A DNA stretch of 64,000 nt from Piscinibacter sp. HJYY11 (GTDB lineage: Bacteria; Pseudomonadota; Gammaproteobacteria; Burkholderiales; Burkholderiaceae_C). Below, piece by piece: positions 31,426 to 40,155 of this stretch. The DNA lies in NCBI RefSeq assembly GCF_016735515.1, contig NZ_JAERQZ010000001.1:1364001-1428000 (forward strand). Reading direction: 5' to 3'. The translations under genes were made by a program, and so were the position numbers. The number at the start of each line of letters is the position of its first letter. The first letter of the stretch is position 1. The notes under the pieces were generated by a model that was not told the origin of the DNA, ran no database searches, and saw only the letters and a list, made by a program, of their open reading frames with translations.

Positions 31426-33293
31426 CTTCCACTGTGTCTCTTCGCCAGGCCGGCACCGCCGACTGGCCTGCCATCTCAGCGCTGTTGCGCGCCAACAAGC
31501 TGCCGTTGGACGGCGCCGAGCAACACCTGCAAACCTTCGTGGTCGCGCACCAGGGCACCGAAGTGATCGGCGTGGCCGGCGCCGAGGTCTACGGCGACGT
31601 CGCGCTGCTGCGCTCGGTGGCCGTGGCACCGGGCCTGCACCGCCAAGGCGTGGGCCGCCTGCTGGTGTCGACGGTGCTCGACCAGGCCAGGCGCCGCGGC
31701 ATCCGCCAGGTGTTCTTGCTGACCACCTCGGCTCCGGACTACTTTCAAGGTTTCGGCTTCTCGCGCGTTGCACGCGACCGTGCCCATCAGGCGCTGAAGG
31801 CCTCGGCCGAGTTCCAGGGCGCATGCCCGGACAGCGCCGCGCTGATGGCCCTCACCCTCCACGCCACCCGCCAGCCAGACGGGACCCTTCCGGTCGCCGT
31901 CATCGGCGCGGGCCCGGTCGGTCTGGCCGCCGCGGCCCGGCTGATTGAACGCGGCATGCCGCTCATCGTCCTCGAGGCCGGTGCTGGTGTGGGAGCGAGC
32001 CTGGTGGACTATGGCCATGTCCGGCTCTTCTCGCCGTGGCGCTACAACATCGACGCCGCCATGTCGGCACTGCTGGAGCCGACCGGCTGGGCACCGCCTG
32101 CGCTGGATGACGCGCCGCTCGCCCATGAGATCGTCGATCGGCTTCTCAAGCCATTCGCAGCCTTGCCACAGGTGGCCGAAGCTCTGCACCTCAACACCCG
32201 CGTGCAGTCCATCAGCCGCGAGGGCTTCGACAAGGTGAAGAGCGTTGGACGAGAGGCGGCCGCGTTCGTGATCCGGGCATGGCAGAACGGCCACTCCATC
32301 GAATTCCGGGCACGCGCCGTGATCGACGCCACCGGCACCTGGTCGACGCCGAACCCGCTGGGGGCCAATGGTCTGCCCGCGATCGGTGAAGCGGAGCTGG
32401 CCGACCGCATCTTCTACGGCATCCCCGACGTCCTCGGGCGCGACCGCGCGCGCTACGCCGGCAAACGGACGCTGGTGGTGGGTGCCGGGCATTCAGCAGC
32501 CAACGCGCTCCTCGGCCTCGCCGAACTGTCGAACGCCGTTCCCGGCACCCGACTTGCCTGGTCGGTGCGAACGCCCAGCCTCACGCGCGTGTTCGGAGGC
32601 GGTGCTGCTGACGCCTTGCCGGCCCGCGGCAAGCTGGGAAGCGATCTCCGTCGGCTGCGTGATCGCGGAGGCCTGGAGTTCCTGAGCGGCCTTCGGATCA
32701 CGGAGCTGCGGCGCGAGGGGCGGCAGCTGAGCGTGGAAGGCCTCGATGCGCAAGGCCAGGCAGTGCATGTGGCCGGTATCGACGAGATCATCTGCGCCAC
32801 GGGACAACGCCCCGACCTGACGTTGACGCGCGAACTGCGCCTGAAACTGGACCCGTGGCTCGAGTCCGCAGAAGCCCTGGGGCCGCTGATCGATCCGAAC
32901 CTGCACAGCTGCGGCACGGTGCGGCCGCATGGCCACCGGGAGCTGGCCCATCCAGAAGCCGGCTTCTATGCCATCGGCGTCAAGAGCTATGGCCGTGCGC
33001 CCACGTTCCTGATGGCCACGGGCTACGAACAGGCGCGCTCGGTGGTGGCCGCGCTCGACAATGACCTCGCCGTGGCCGACCGGGTGGAACTCGACCTTCC
33101 GGAGACGGGGGTTTGCAGCGTCAGTACCCCGGTGGAGACGACCGCTGGCGGCGGCTGCTGCGGCGGCCCCGCCAAAGCGGACGCCACGGCATGCTGCGCG
33201 CTCGATGAGGCCAAGAAGGCGCAGGGCGAAGCCGGATGCGGCTGTGGGGCACCGAAGGCCCGGGTGGAGCCGAAGGTGCGCTGCTGTGGCTGA
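31419..33293 (+). CDS. ArsN2-type acetyltransferase fused to a flavin monooxygenase, with cysteine-rich tail
   Basis: ATG 31419 overlaps the marR end and gives 624 residues in three parts. Residues 1-150 match the arsenic-resistance acetyltransferase ArsN2 (GDVALLRSVAVAPGLHRQGV, LLTTSAPDYFQGFGF). Residues about 158-585 are a FAD/NAD(P)-dependent monooxygenase-like protein (VAVIGAGPVGLAAAARL, then a second dinucleotide motif LVVGAGHSAANALL), resembling the ArsO-type flavoproteins of ars operons. The last about 45 residues hold a cysteine-rich tail with GGGCCGG, ATACCAL, GCGCGA and the final RCCG, likely a metalloid-binding segment. A single polypeptide joining acetylation and oxidation suggests handling of an organoarsenical. 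The substrate is unproven. Confidence 0.82.
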   Translation: MLTSTVSLRQAGTADWPAISALLRANKLPLDGAEQHLQTFVVAHQGTEVIGVAGAEVYGDVALLRSVAVAPGLHRQGVGRLLVSTVLDQARRRGIRQVFLLTTSAPDYFQGFGFSRVARDRAHQALKASAEFQGACPDSAALMALTLHATRQPDGTLPVAVIGAGPVGLAAAARLIERGMPLIVLEAGAGVGASLVDYGHVRLFSPWRYNIDAAMSALLEPTGWAPPALDDAPLAHEIVDRLLKPFAALPQVAEALHLNTRVQSISREGFDKVKSVGREAAAFVIRAWQNGHSIEFRARAVIDATGTWSTPNPLGANGLPAIGEAELADRIFYGIPDVLGRDRARYAGKRTLVVGAGHSAANALLGLAELSNAVPGTRLAWSVRTPSLTRVFGGGAADALPARGKLGSDLRRLRDRGGLEFLSGLRITELRREGRQLSVEGLDAQGQAVHVAGIDEIICATGQRPDLTLTRELRLKLDPWLESAEALGPLIDPNLHSCGTVRPHGHRELAHPEAGFYAIGVKSYGRAPTFLMATGYEQARSVVAALDNDLAVADRVELDLPETGVCSVSTPVETTAGGGCCGGPAKADATACCALDEAKKAQGEAGCGCGAPKARVEPKVRCCG

Positions 33294-34518
33294 CACGGCG
33301 AACGCGCGGTCGACCTGGTGGGTCGTGCTGGGGCTCGGGATCACCCAGATCATTTCCTGGGGATCGATTTACTACGCGTTCTCCCTGCTGATCGACCCCT
33401 TGGCCATCGCTGTGGCGGTGGACAAGCCGACGATCGTGGGCGCGTTTTCCATCGCCCTGCTCGTCGCCGGCCTGGCCTCGGCGCCGGTCGGGTCGGCGGT
33501 CGACAGACATGGCGGCCGCTGGGTCATGGCCGCGGGCTCCGTGCTGGGGGCAGCCTGCCTTGTGGCGCTCGCGCATGTGCAGTCGGTGGCGCAGCTGTAT
33601 TCGGTCTTCGTCGGGCTGGGTTTGGCGATGGCGGCCACGCTGTACGACCCTGCCTTTGCGGTGCTTGGGCAGGTCTTTCGCGAAGGGCAACGCAAGGCGA
33701 TCACCGCGCTCACGCTCTTCGGTGGCTTTGCGAGCACGGTCTTCTGGCCGCTCACACAATGGCTGATTGAAGGTCGCGGCTGGCAAGGTGCCTTGATGGT
33801 GCTTGGTCTCCTCAACCTGGTGGTTTGTGCGCCGGTGCACCTGCTCATGCTGTCTGGACGAACGTTGTCCGCCGAAGCCACCGGCGGCAAGCGTCCAGTG
33901 GACCGCACCGCACTTCAATCGGTGCTCAGAGACTCCAGGTTCTATTGGCTCTGCCTTGCCTTCACCGGCAACGCCTTGGTGTTCTCGGCGATGTCGGTGC
34001 ACCTGATCTCGCTGCTGCAGGACAAGGGCCTGACGCTCGCTCAGGCGGCCTGGATTGGTGCGCTCATCGGCCCGATGCAGGTGCTCGGGCGGATCATGGA
34101 GTACGTGTTCTTGTCGAAGATTCATCCCGCACGGGTGGGCATGCTGGCCATGTGGCTCCTACCGGTGGCGCTCGCGCTCCTCGCGGTGCTGGGCGGCCAG
34201 ATGGCGGGCCTGGCAGCTTTTGCGCTGCTCTATGGCGCAAGCAACGGCGTGATGACGATTGTGCGTGGTGCGATTCCAGCCGAGCTGTATGGGCGGGAGA
34301 ACTACGGCACCGTCAACGGTGCGATGGCGACGCCGGTGCTTGTGGCAAAGGCGGCGGGGCCGATCGCCGCTTCGCTGGTCATTGCGGTGTCGACTGGTGG
34401 CTCGGGGCTGGTTTGGCTCCTGGCAGCCGTTGCGGCGGCATCGGCAGGACTCTTCACGTTGACGTTGCGCACTCGCTCGCCGGAACGCGCTGACGTCATC
34501 GTGAGGGGACGTTCATGA
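33286..34518 (+). CDS. MFS transporter, candidate arsenical exporter
   Basis: GTG 33286 overlaps the stop of the fusion gene by eight bases and gives 410 residues with about 12 transmembrane helices. The loop motif DRHGGRWVM after the second helix and the central loop (EATGGKRPVDRTALQSVLRD) are typical of the major facilitator superfamily. Its position at the end of the marR/ArsN2-flavoprotein operon argues for export of arsenite or of the modified organoarsenical, as do MFS proteins of the ArsK and ArsJ types. No GAPDH-like gene accompanies it, so ArsJ-like export of arseno-phosphoglycerate is unlikely. The substrate remains open. Confidence 0.82.
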   Translation: MADTANARSTWWVVLGLGITQIISWGSIYYAFSLLIDPLAIAVAVDKPTIVGAFSIALLVAGLASAPVGSAVDRHGGRWVMAAGSVLGAACLVALAHVQSVAQLYSVFVGLGLAMAATLYDPAFAVLGQVFREGQRKAITALTLFGGFASTVFWPLTQWLIEGRGWQGALMVLGLLNLVVCAPVHLLMLSGRTLSAEATGGKRPVDRTALQSVLRDSRFYWLCLAFTGNALVFSAMSVHLISLLQDKGLTLAQAAWIGALIGPMQVLGRIMEYVFLSKIHPARVGMLAMWLLPVALALLAVLGGQMAGLAAFALLYGASNGVMTIVRGAIPAELYGRENYGTVNGAMATPVLVAKAAGPIAASLVIAVSTGGSGLVWLLAAVAAASAGLFTLTLRTRSPERADVIVRGRS

Positions 34519-34537
34519 CGATTCCCGATGGTCGCTC

Positions 34538-34566
34538 TTGATACCTTCCCATCCAACTAGTAGAAT
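34538..34566 (+). promoter_or_regulatory. Promoter and operator of the TetR gene
   Basis: TTGATA (34538-34543) and TAGAAT (34561-34566) have the ideal 17-base spacing of a sigma-70 promoter. The 12-mer CCAACTAGTAGA (34553-34564) covers the -10 box and contains the palindrome ACTAGT. The same 12-mer lies over the -10 box of the next gene. Transcription would start at about the ATG at 34573. Confidence 0.68.
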
Positions 34567-34572
34567 GGAGGC

Positions 34573-35163
34573 ATGCTCACCGAAGAACTCTCTCCCAAGG
34601 CTCAGGAAATCGCCGCGCGCACGCGGGCCCTGCTCACTGCCGGGGGGTACCACAGCTTCAGCTACGCCGACCTCGCAGCAAAGGTCAACATCACCAAGGC
34701 CAGCATTCACCACCATTTCCCGAGCAAAGCCCAACTGGTCAAGACCGTGGTGGTGCAGCACCGCGAACAGATGATGCAGGGCCTGGCCCAGCTGGAGAGC
34801 CAGCTCGGCGATCCCGTGGCCACGCTCAACGCCTACGTCGACCACTGGGCCGAATGCATCCGCACCAACGCTCCGCCTTTCTGCATCAACGCCATGCTCG
34901 CCACCGAGCTACCGACCGTCCCCGAGGAGGTCGCCGTAGAAGTGCGGGCGCATTTCGAGGGCTTGAGCGACTGGCTCGAGTCAGTGCTCACGAAAGGCGC
35001 ACGCCGCGGGCGCATCCAGCTCAGACAAGACGCAGCGAGCGAGGCACGCTCGCTGATGGCCGTCGTGCACGGCGCGATGCTCGTCGCACGCGCGCTCGGT
35101 GACGCCGGGGCCTTCCACACCGTCGTACAGCCCGCACTCCGCGCGCTGGTCAAGTCGTCCTGA
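34573..35163 (+). CDS. TetR-family regulator
   Basis: A 196-residue repressor with a TetR helix-turn-helix at about 12-58 (SFSYADLAAKVNITKASIHH, then HFPSKAQLVK). The C-terminal ligand domain (GLSDWLESVLTKGARRGRIQ) is of the TetR_C type found in regulators of reductases and efflux systems. Its predicted -10 box ends seven bases before the start codon, so the message is probably leaderless. The shared 12-mer in its own promoter and in that of the downstream membrane-protein gene suggests that it represses both. Two cysteines in the ligand domain (ECIRTNAPPFCINA) might be redox- or electrophile-responsive. Confidence 0.88.
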   Translation: MLTEELSPKAQEIAARTRALLTAGGYHSFSYADLAAKVNITKASIHHHFPSKAQLVKTVVVQHREQMMQGLAQLESQLGDPVATLNAYVDHWAECIRTNAPPFCINAMLATELPTVPEEVAVEVRAHFEGLSDWLESVLTKGARRGRIQLRQDAASEARSLMAVVHGAMLVARALGDAGAFHTVVQPALRALVKSS

Positions 35164-35206
35164 CCCACCGGTTCCCTTCGTCCGGCACGGAGCGGAAGTC
35201 CGCATT

Positions 35207-35236
35207 TTGCCCACCCACCCAACCAACTAGTAGATT
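35207..35236 (+). promoter_or_regulatory. Second TetR-operator promoter
   Basis: TTGCCC (35207-35212) and TAGATT (35231-35236) are spaced by 18 bases. CCAACTAGTAGA at 35223-35234 repeats the 12-mer found in the tetR promoter at the same place relative to the -10 box. The start codon of the following gene (35244) lies seven bases beyond the -10 box, so this message also looks leaderless. Confidence 0.65.
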
Positions 35237-35243
35237 GTTAATC

Positions 35244-35741
35244 ATGCCAAACTCCCTTTCCACGCTAGGCGTCGCCCACACCCTCATCAGCTTGTTGCCC
35301 CTCGGCGCCGGGCTGTACGGCTTCGTCCGCTTCGGCCGAATCCACCCCGGCACAACCTCAGGACGCCTCTACTTGGTCGGACTGGCCCTGTCGGTCGTCA
35401 CCTCGTTCGGACTCTCCAGCACCGGTGGCCTCAACCCCGGGCATCTGCTGGGCGTACTGGCACTGGTGGCCGCCCTGTCGAGCCTGCTCGTGCCGCAACT
35501 CGCCTTCCTAGGAAGGCTGCGCCCGTTCCTGGAGACCCTCGGTCCCTCGTTCAGCTTCTTCCTGCTGCTCGTGCCGGGCACTGTTGAAACGCTCAAGCGC
35601 CTGCCTGTTGCGCACCCCATTGCCACCGGCCCGGACGATCCGCTCGTGGGCAAGGCTTTGCTGGCGCTGCTGGTGCTCTTCATCGCCGGATTCGTGATGC
35701 AGTGCCGTGCGATCCTGTCGAACCGACAACGCGTCGAGTGA
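35244..35741 (+). CDS. Integral membrane protein controlled by TetR
   Basis: ATG 35244 gives 165 residues with about five hydrophobic helices (near 6-27, 44-62, 66-87, 93-115 and 135-155). No known domain or transport motif was recognised. A short hydrophilic loop (KRLPVAHPIATGPDDPLVGK) precedes the last helix. The gene is the evident second target of the TetR protein encoded just upstream, so its function may be tied to the inducer of that repressor, for example a small organic molecule or solvent stress. It resembles unnamed DUF-type membrane proteins found next to TetR genes. Confidence 0.68.
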   Translation: MPNSLSTLGVAHTLISLLPLGAGLYGFVRFGRIHPGTTSGRLYLVGLALSVVTSFGLSSTGGLNPGHLLGVLALVAALSSLLVPQLAFLGRLRPFLETLGPSFSFFLLLVPGTVETLKRLPVAHPIATGPDDPLVGKALLALLVLFIAGFVMQCRAILSNRQRVE

Positions 35742-35774
35742 CCATCCGGGCGTGGCGACTCGTGCGCAACGCCG

Positions 35775-35955
35775 GCGAGCGCGCAGAGCTCCAGCAAGGG
35801 GCCGGCCTGCTCGGGCAAGGGACCGGAGAGCGTGCCCGTTCCCAGCAGGCCGCCTGGCCGCAGGTTGCAGCCGTTGACCGTGTGGTGTGCCGCCAGTTGG
35901 GCAATGGTCCAGTACGCGTCCCGCAGCTTGGAGCAGCTGAGGCGATGCGGCGCTT
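35775..35955 (-). pseudogene. Fumarylacetoacetase C-terminal fragment
   Basis: The minus strand reads HRLSCSKLRDAYWTIAQLAA, then HHTVNGCNLRPGGLLGTGTL, then SGPLPEQAGPLLEL, which matches the conserved part of fumarylacetoacetase (YWTxxQxxxHHxxNGCNLRPGDLL and SGTISGPTPE). A stop codon lies immediately upstream near 35955, and after LLEL the frame no longer resembles the family. The remaining DNA up to the tRNA terminator (about 35956-36245) shows no intact gene. It is the remains of a tyrosine-degradation gene. Confidence 0.72.
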
Positions 35956-36245
35956 TTCAGGTGCCGGAGGGTTGGAAGGTTGCGCAAATGCCAAACAGCT
36001 CCGCCACCGCGCGCAGCACCCCCGCATGACCGGCTGCCAGCAGTGGTTCGCCCAACGCGCGGCCCGACCACCGCACAACGTGCCGGTCGCAGTCCATCGG
36101 CCACCTGCACTCACGGTGTGAACGGGCCGACGGAAGAACTGTGGGTGAACCACCGCATGGGGGTTCGTCCGTTCGGAAACATGCAGCGCAGCTCGGTGGC
36201 AAGCCGCTTGCGCGCAACTTCTTCAAATTTTGGAAAATGGCAAAG

Positions 36246-36276
36246 AAAAACGGGTTAGCACTTTCGCGCTAACCCG
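36246..36276 (-). terminator. Rho-independent terminator of the tRNA operon
   Basis: A nine-base-pair stem CGGGTTAGC (36251-36259) with GCTAACCCG (36268-36276) and an eight-base loop is followed on the minus strand by a T run (AAAAA at 36246-36250 on the plus strand). It lies just past the 3' end of tRNA-Asp. Confidence 0.85.
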
Positions 36277-36286
36277 TCGATTTCGT

Positions 36287-36363
36287 TGGCGGAGTGGACG
36301 GGGCTCGAACCCGCGACCCCCGGCGTGACAGGCCGGTATTCTAACCAACTGAACTACCACTCC
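36287..36363 (-). tRNA. tRNA-Asp (GTC)
   Basis: The minus strand folds as a 77-base tRNA beginning GGAGTGGTAGTTCAG, with anticodon stem-loop CCGGCCTGTCACGCCGG (anticodon GTC), T-arm GGGTTCGAGCC and encoded CCA. It is the last of three tRNA genes and is followed by a terminator. Confidence 0.95.
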
Positions 36364-36401
36364 AGATGGCTTCTGCATCTCTGCACAAGCGCCATCAAAC
36401 T

Positions 36402-36477
36402 TGGCGTCCCCTAGGGGATTCGAACCCCTGTAATCACCGTGAAAGGGTGGTGTCCTAGGCCTCTAGACGAAGGGGAC
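36402..36477 (-). tRNA. tRNA-Glu (TTC)
   Basis: A 76-base tRNA on the minus strand: acceptor GTCCCCT pairing with AGGGGAC, anticodon loop CTTTCAC (anticodon TTC), T-arm GGGGTTCGAATCCCC and encoded CCA. It is downstream of gltX, whose product charges this tRNA. Confidence 0.95.
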
Positions 36478-36532
36478 TTAAACCTTCGCAATCTCTTCCG
36501 AGATTCTCTTGAACTGTGCGCCACCGTTTGGT

Positions 36533-36608
<76 letters not shown>

Positions 36609-36683
36609 GTGGTCTTTTGCAAAACTTCTGCAAACTTCAACGAGTCACACTGTTCAAGCGAGACCGCGATTATAGACAGAAAT

Positions 36684-38075
36684 TCAGACGCCCTGCAAAC
36701 GCGAAAGAACGGTGTCTTTGGGGAACAGTTCGAGCACTGCATCGAGCGACGGCGTTTGCGCGCGGCCACACACGAGTACGCGCACGGCATGCGCAAGCTG
36801 GGGCATTTTCAGGCCGTGGGCGCCCAACGTTTCCTTGATGGCGGCGGCGATGGCGGGCTTGGCCCACTCGGCGTCTTCAAGCTTGCTGCGCAGTGTAGGA
36901 ATCGCAGGCTTTACAAGGTCGGTCACGTGGGTTGCCAGGTCTTCGGCGCTGGGCGACACCTCGGCGAAATACATCGCCACCCAGCCGGCCAGTTCGACGG
37001 TGGTGCTGCAACGGTCCTTGAAGAGCGGCACCGTGCGGGCCACCGCCGCGACCGACGCCTCTATGCCACGGCGCTTCAACTGGTCCACCACGAGCGATGA
37101 CAGGCGCTGCTCGTCGATCGTCTTGATGTAGTGCGCATTGACCCAGGCGAGCTTGGCGGCGTCCCATTGCGCCGGGCTCTTCGACAGGTGTGAGCCGTCG
37201 AACCATGAGATGAACTGCTCACGGGTGAAAAGCTCTTCGTCACCGTGGCTCCAGCCCAGGCGAGCGAGGTAGTTCAGCATCCCTTCGGGCAGGAAACCGT
37301 TCTCCTCGTAGGCCGTGACGCTCACGGCGCCCCGGCGCTTCGACAGCTTCTGCCCGTCATCGCCAAGGATCACCGGCACATGGCCGAACCGCGGCAGCGG
37401 CGCGCCAAGCGCGTTGAAGATGTTGATCTGCCAGGGTGTGTTGTTGACGTGCTCGTCGCCGCGGAAGACGTGGCTGATCTGCATGTCCCAGTCGTCGACT
37501 ACCACCGCGAAGTTGTAGGTGGGCACACCATCGGCACGCATGATGATGAGGTCGTCGATCTCGTGGTTAGAGATCGTGATCGGGCCCTTGCAGAGATCGT
37601 CCCAGGTGACGGTGCCATCCTTCGGATTGGCGAAGCGGATGACCGGCTGCACACCCGCCGGGGGCGCGGGCAACACCTTGCCGGGCTCCGGGCGCCAGCG
37701 ACCGTCGTAGTGGGTCTTCTCACCGCGAGCCTTTTGCGCCTCGCGCATCGCATCAAGTTCGGCGGGCGTGGTGTAGCAACGATAGGCTTGGCCCTTCGCG
37801 ATCATCTGGTCGACGACTTCTCGATAGCGATCGAGCCGCTTCATCTGGTAGACCGGGCCTTCGTCGTACTCGAGGCCGAGCCACTTCATCGAGGCGAGGA
37901 TCTGGTCGACGGAGTCTTGCGTGGAGCGTGCGACATCGGTGTCTTCGATGCGCAGAACGAACTCGCCGCCATGGTGGCGCGCGTAGGCCCACGAATAGAG
38001 GGCGGTGCGGGCCGTGCCGAGATGCAGGAAGCCGGTCGGCGACGGAGCGATGCGGGTGCGAATCTTTTGGGTCAT
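36684..38075 (-). CDS. gltX: Glutamate--tRNA ligase
   Basis: ATG 38075 gives 463 residues (an upstream frame to 38189 runs into purF and is not used). It is a class I synthetase: the HIGH-type signature is His18-Leu-Gly-Thr ([12 protein letters not shown]), and the KMSKS-type signature is KLSKR ([11 protein letters not shown]). The length matches bacterial GltX. It attaches glutamate to tRNA-Glu, which lies downstream in the same direction. The start is seven bases past the purF stop, so it is probably the distal gene of the long cvpA-purF-gltX transcript, continuing to the tRNAs. Confidence 0.97.
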   Translation of the reverse strand: MTQKIRTRIAPSPTGFLHLGTARTALYSWAYARHHGGEFVLRIEDTDVARSTQDSVDQILASMKWLGLEYDEGPVYQMKRLDRYREVVDQMIAKGQAYRCYTTPAELDAMREAQKARGEKTHYDGRWRPEPGKVLPAPPAGVQPVIRFANPKDGTVTWDDLCKGPITISNHEIDDLIIMRADGVPTYNFAVVVDDWDMQISHVFRGDEHVNNTPWQINIFNALGAPLPRFGHVPVILGDDGQKLSKRRGAVSVTAYEENGFLPEGMLNYLARLGWSHGDEELFTREQFISWFDGSHLSKSPAQWDAAKLAWVNAHYIKTIDEQRLSSLVVDQLKRRGIEASVAAVARTVPLFKDRCSTTVELAGWVAMYFAEVSPSAEDLATHVTDLVKPAIPTLRSKLEDAEWAKPAIAAAIKETLGAHGLKMPQLAHAVRVLVCGRAQTPSLDAVLELFPKDTVLSRLQGV

Positions 38076-38082
38076 GCGGTGT

Positions 38083-39606
38083 TCAGGAACGCTCATTGGC
38101 GCTTTGCAGGGCGAGCCGTGTGCGGTCGCTGCCCTCTTCCTCTTCGGGTTGTGACGAGCGCTGCGACGCCATGGCGTCGAAGTCGGCACTGGAGACGTCG
38201 CCCGTCACGTAGTGGCCATCGAAGCACGAGGCCTCAAAGCCGCTGAGCTTGCCGTTGAGCGCACTCACCACCTTCTTCATCGCGTCCACATCCTGGTAGA
38301 TCAGCGCGTCGGCACCGATGAATTCGCGGATTTCCTCGATGCTGCGGTTGTGGGCAATCAGCTCTTCCTTCGTCGGCATGTCGATGCCGTACACATTCGG
38401 GAAGCGCACCGGCGGCGCGGCCGAGGCCATGTAGACCTTGCGAGCGCCGGCGTCTCGCGCCATCTGCACGATCTCCTTCGACGTCGTCCCCCGGACGATG
38501 GAGTCGTCGACCAGCAGCACGTTGCGCCCCTTGAATTCCATTCCGATCGTGTTCAGCTTCTGGCGCACCGACTTCTTGCGCATGCCTTGTCCCGGCATGA
38601 TGAAGGTGCGGCCCACATAGCGGTTCTTCACGAAACCTTCGCGATAGGGCTTGCCGATCTTCTGCGCGAGCTGCATCGCCGAGGGCCGGCTCGACTCGGG
38701 AATCGGAATCACCACGTCGATCTCGTTTGGGCGGATGGTCGAGATCACGCGCTGCGCCAGCGTCTCGCCCATGTTGAGACGGGCCTGGTAGACGGAGATG
38801 CCGTCCATCACGGAGTCGGGCCGTGCGAGATAGACGAACTCGAACATGCACGGGTTGAGCGTCGGCGTCTCGGCGCATTGCTTCGCATGCACTTTTCCCT
38901 CGAGGTCGATGAAGATGGCCTCGCCCGGTGCCACGTCGCGCGTCACGGTGTGGCCGGTGCCTTCGATGGCGACCGATTCGCTCGCCACCATCACCTCACG
39001 GCCGTCAGCCGTCTGGCTTTCACCGAATATCAGCGGGCGGATGCCGTACGGGTCGCGAAACGCCAGCAATCCATGGCCCGCAATCAGCGCGACCACCGCA
39101 TAGGAGCCCTTGATGCGTTTGTGGACGGCGCTTACCGCCTTGAAGATTTCATCCGGCGACAGCGGCAAGTCACGTGCGGCCAGCTCGAGCTCATGCGCGA
39201 GCACGTTGATCAGCACCTCGGTGTCGCTGGTGGTGTTGATGTGACGGCGGTCGATGGCGAAGAGCTCTTCCTTCAGCGCCAACGCGTTGGTGAGGTTGCC
39301 GTTGTGCACGAGCACGATGCCGAACGGCGCGTTCACGTAGAACGGCTGCGCCTCTTCTTCGCTGTAGGCATTGCCCGCGGTCGGGTAGCGCACTTGCCCC
39401 AAGCCGACCGGGCCCGGCAGCGCGCGCATGTTGCGCGTGCGGAACACGTCGCGCACCATGCCCCGCGCCTTGTGCATGAAGCACTTGGTGCCCTGCATCG
39501 TGACGATACCCGCAGCGTCTTGACCGCGGTGCTGCAGCAGCAGCAGCGCGTCGTAGATCAGCTGGTTGACCGGGCTCTTGGAGATGACACCGACGATGCC
39601 GCACAT
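38083..39606 (-). CDS. purF: Amidophosphoribosyltransferase
   Basis: A 507-residue enzyme catalysing the first committed step of purine synthesis, making phosphoribosylamine from PRPP and glutamine. The N-terminal nucleophile Cys2 ([10 protein letters not shown]) belongs to the glutaminase domain, with [11 protein letters not shown] and NGNLTN following. The PRPP site is seen as [20 protein letters not shown], and a Cys pattern typical of oxygen-labile iron-sulfur PurF proteins was not evident. It follows cvpA by 19 bases, the order usual in proteobacteria. Confidence 0.97.
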   Translation of the reverse strand: MCGIVGVISKSPVNQLIYDALLLLQHRGQDAAGIVTMQGTKCFMHKARGMVRDVFRTRNMRALPGPVGLGQVRYPTAGNAYSEEEAQPFYVNAPFGIVLVHNGNLTNALALKEELFAIDRRHINTTSDTEVLINVLAHELELAARDLPLSPDEIFKAVSAVHKRIKGSYAVVALIAGHGLLAFRDPYGIRPLIFGESQTADGREVMVASESVAIEGTGHTVTRDVAPGEAIFIDLEGKVHAKQCAETPTLNPCMFEFVYLARPDSVMDGISVYQARLNMGETLAQRVISTIRPNEIDVVIPIPESSRPSAMQLAQKIGKPYREGFVKNRYVGRTFIMPGQGMRKKSVRQKLNTIGMEFKGRNVLLVDDSIVRGTTSKEIVQMARDAGARKVYMASAAPPVRFPNVYGIDMPTKEELIAHNRSIEEIREFIGADALIYQDVDAMKKVVSALNGKLSGFEASCFDGHYVTGDVSSADFDAMASQRSSQPEEEEGSDRTRLALQSANERS

Positions 39607-39625
39607 GATCAGAAATCCTTGGGAA

Positions 39626-40144
39626 TCACCGCGCTCCGCCTGACGAGGCCGGGGCGCGGTTCGGAAGATAGGTCGAAAGTTGGGATGGAAGCAGCGGACG
39701 CAAGCCGTCCAGTGCCGAATGGAGCCACTGTGCCCCTTGCGAGGCTTGCCAGGCAGGCGATTTCGCGAGCGGCGTGACGGTGATCACAGTCGCCGCCGCC
39801 AGCAGCAGCACCAGCCCGCGAAGAAGCCCGAAGGCCGCGCCGAGCGCCCGGTCCGGAAGGCTGAGCGGCGACGCTTGGATGAGGAAGCGCAGCAAGCGCG
39901 ACACGATGGCCCACAACAGCAGCGCCGCGATGAACAGGACCACGAAGCCCACCGCATGGTTGACCGCCGAGCCGGGCTTGCCGACGGGGATGTGCACCGC
40001 AACGTCGGCCGCAAACCAGCGGGCCACGAGATACGCCACCAGCCAGCCGACGAGCGACAGCACTTCGAACACGAAGCCACGCACCATCCCGACGATCACC
40101 GAGATCGCCAGGATGCCCAGCATGGCGATGTCCACCCATTGCAT
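39626..40144 (-). CDS. cvpA: CvpA family membrane protein
   Basis: A 172-residue inner-membrane protein with four hydrophobic helices at about 5-25, 30-47, 62-84 and 101-121. The start [20 protein letters not shown] and [20 protein letters not shown] are characteristic of CvpA. The family takes its name from colicin V production in E. coli and affects envelope integrity, but its molecular role is unclear. It lies between the SPOR gene and purF, as in many beta- and gammaproteobacteria. Confidence 0.92.
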   Translation of the reverse strand: MQWVDIAMLGILAISVIVGMVRGFVFEVLSLVGWLVAYLVARWFAADVAVHIPVGKPGSAVNHAVGFVVLFIAALLLWAIVSRLLRFLIQASPLSLPDRALGAAFGLLRGLVLLLAAATVITVTPLAKSPAWQASQGAQWLHSALDGLRPLLPSQLSTYLPNRAPASSGGAR

Positions 40145-40155
40145 GGCCTGTGTGG

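Noticed and set aside
33286..34518. ArsJ identity for the MFS transporter
   Set aside because: ArsJ works with a dedicated GAPDH, and none is encoded here.
35508..36110. 200-codon minus-strand frame across the fumarylacetoacetase relic
   Set aside because: The FAH-like residues are in a different frame, and this frame has no homology pattern.
38212..39777. 521-codon plus-strand frame opposite purF
   Set aside because: Composition is that of a reverse-complement shadow (His, Arg, Val rich). purF has its catalytic Cys2 and PRPP motif.
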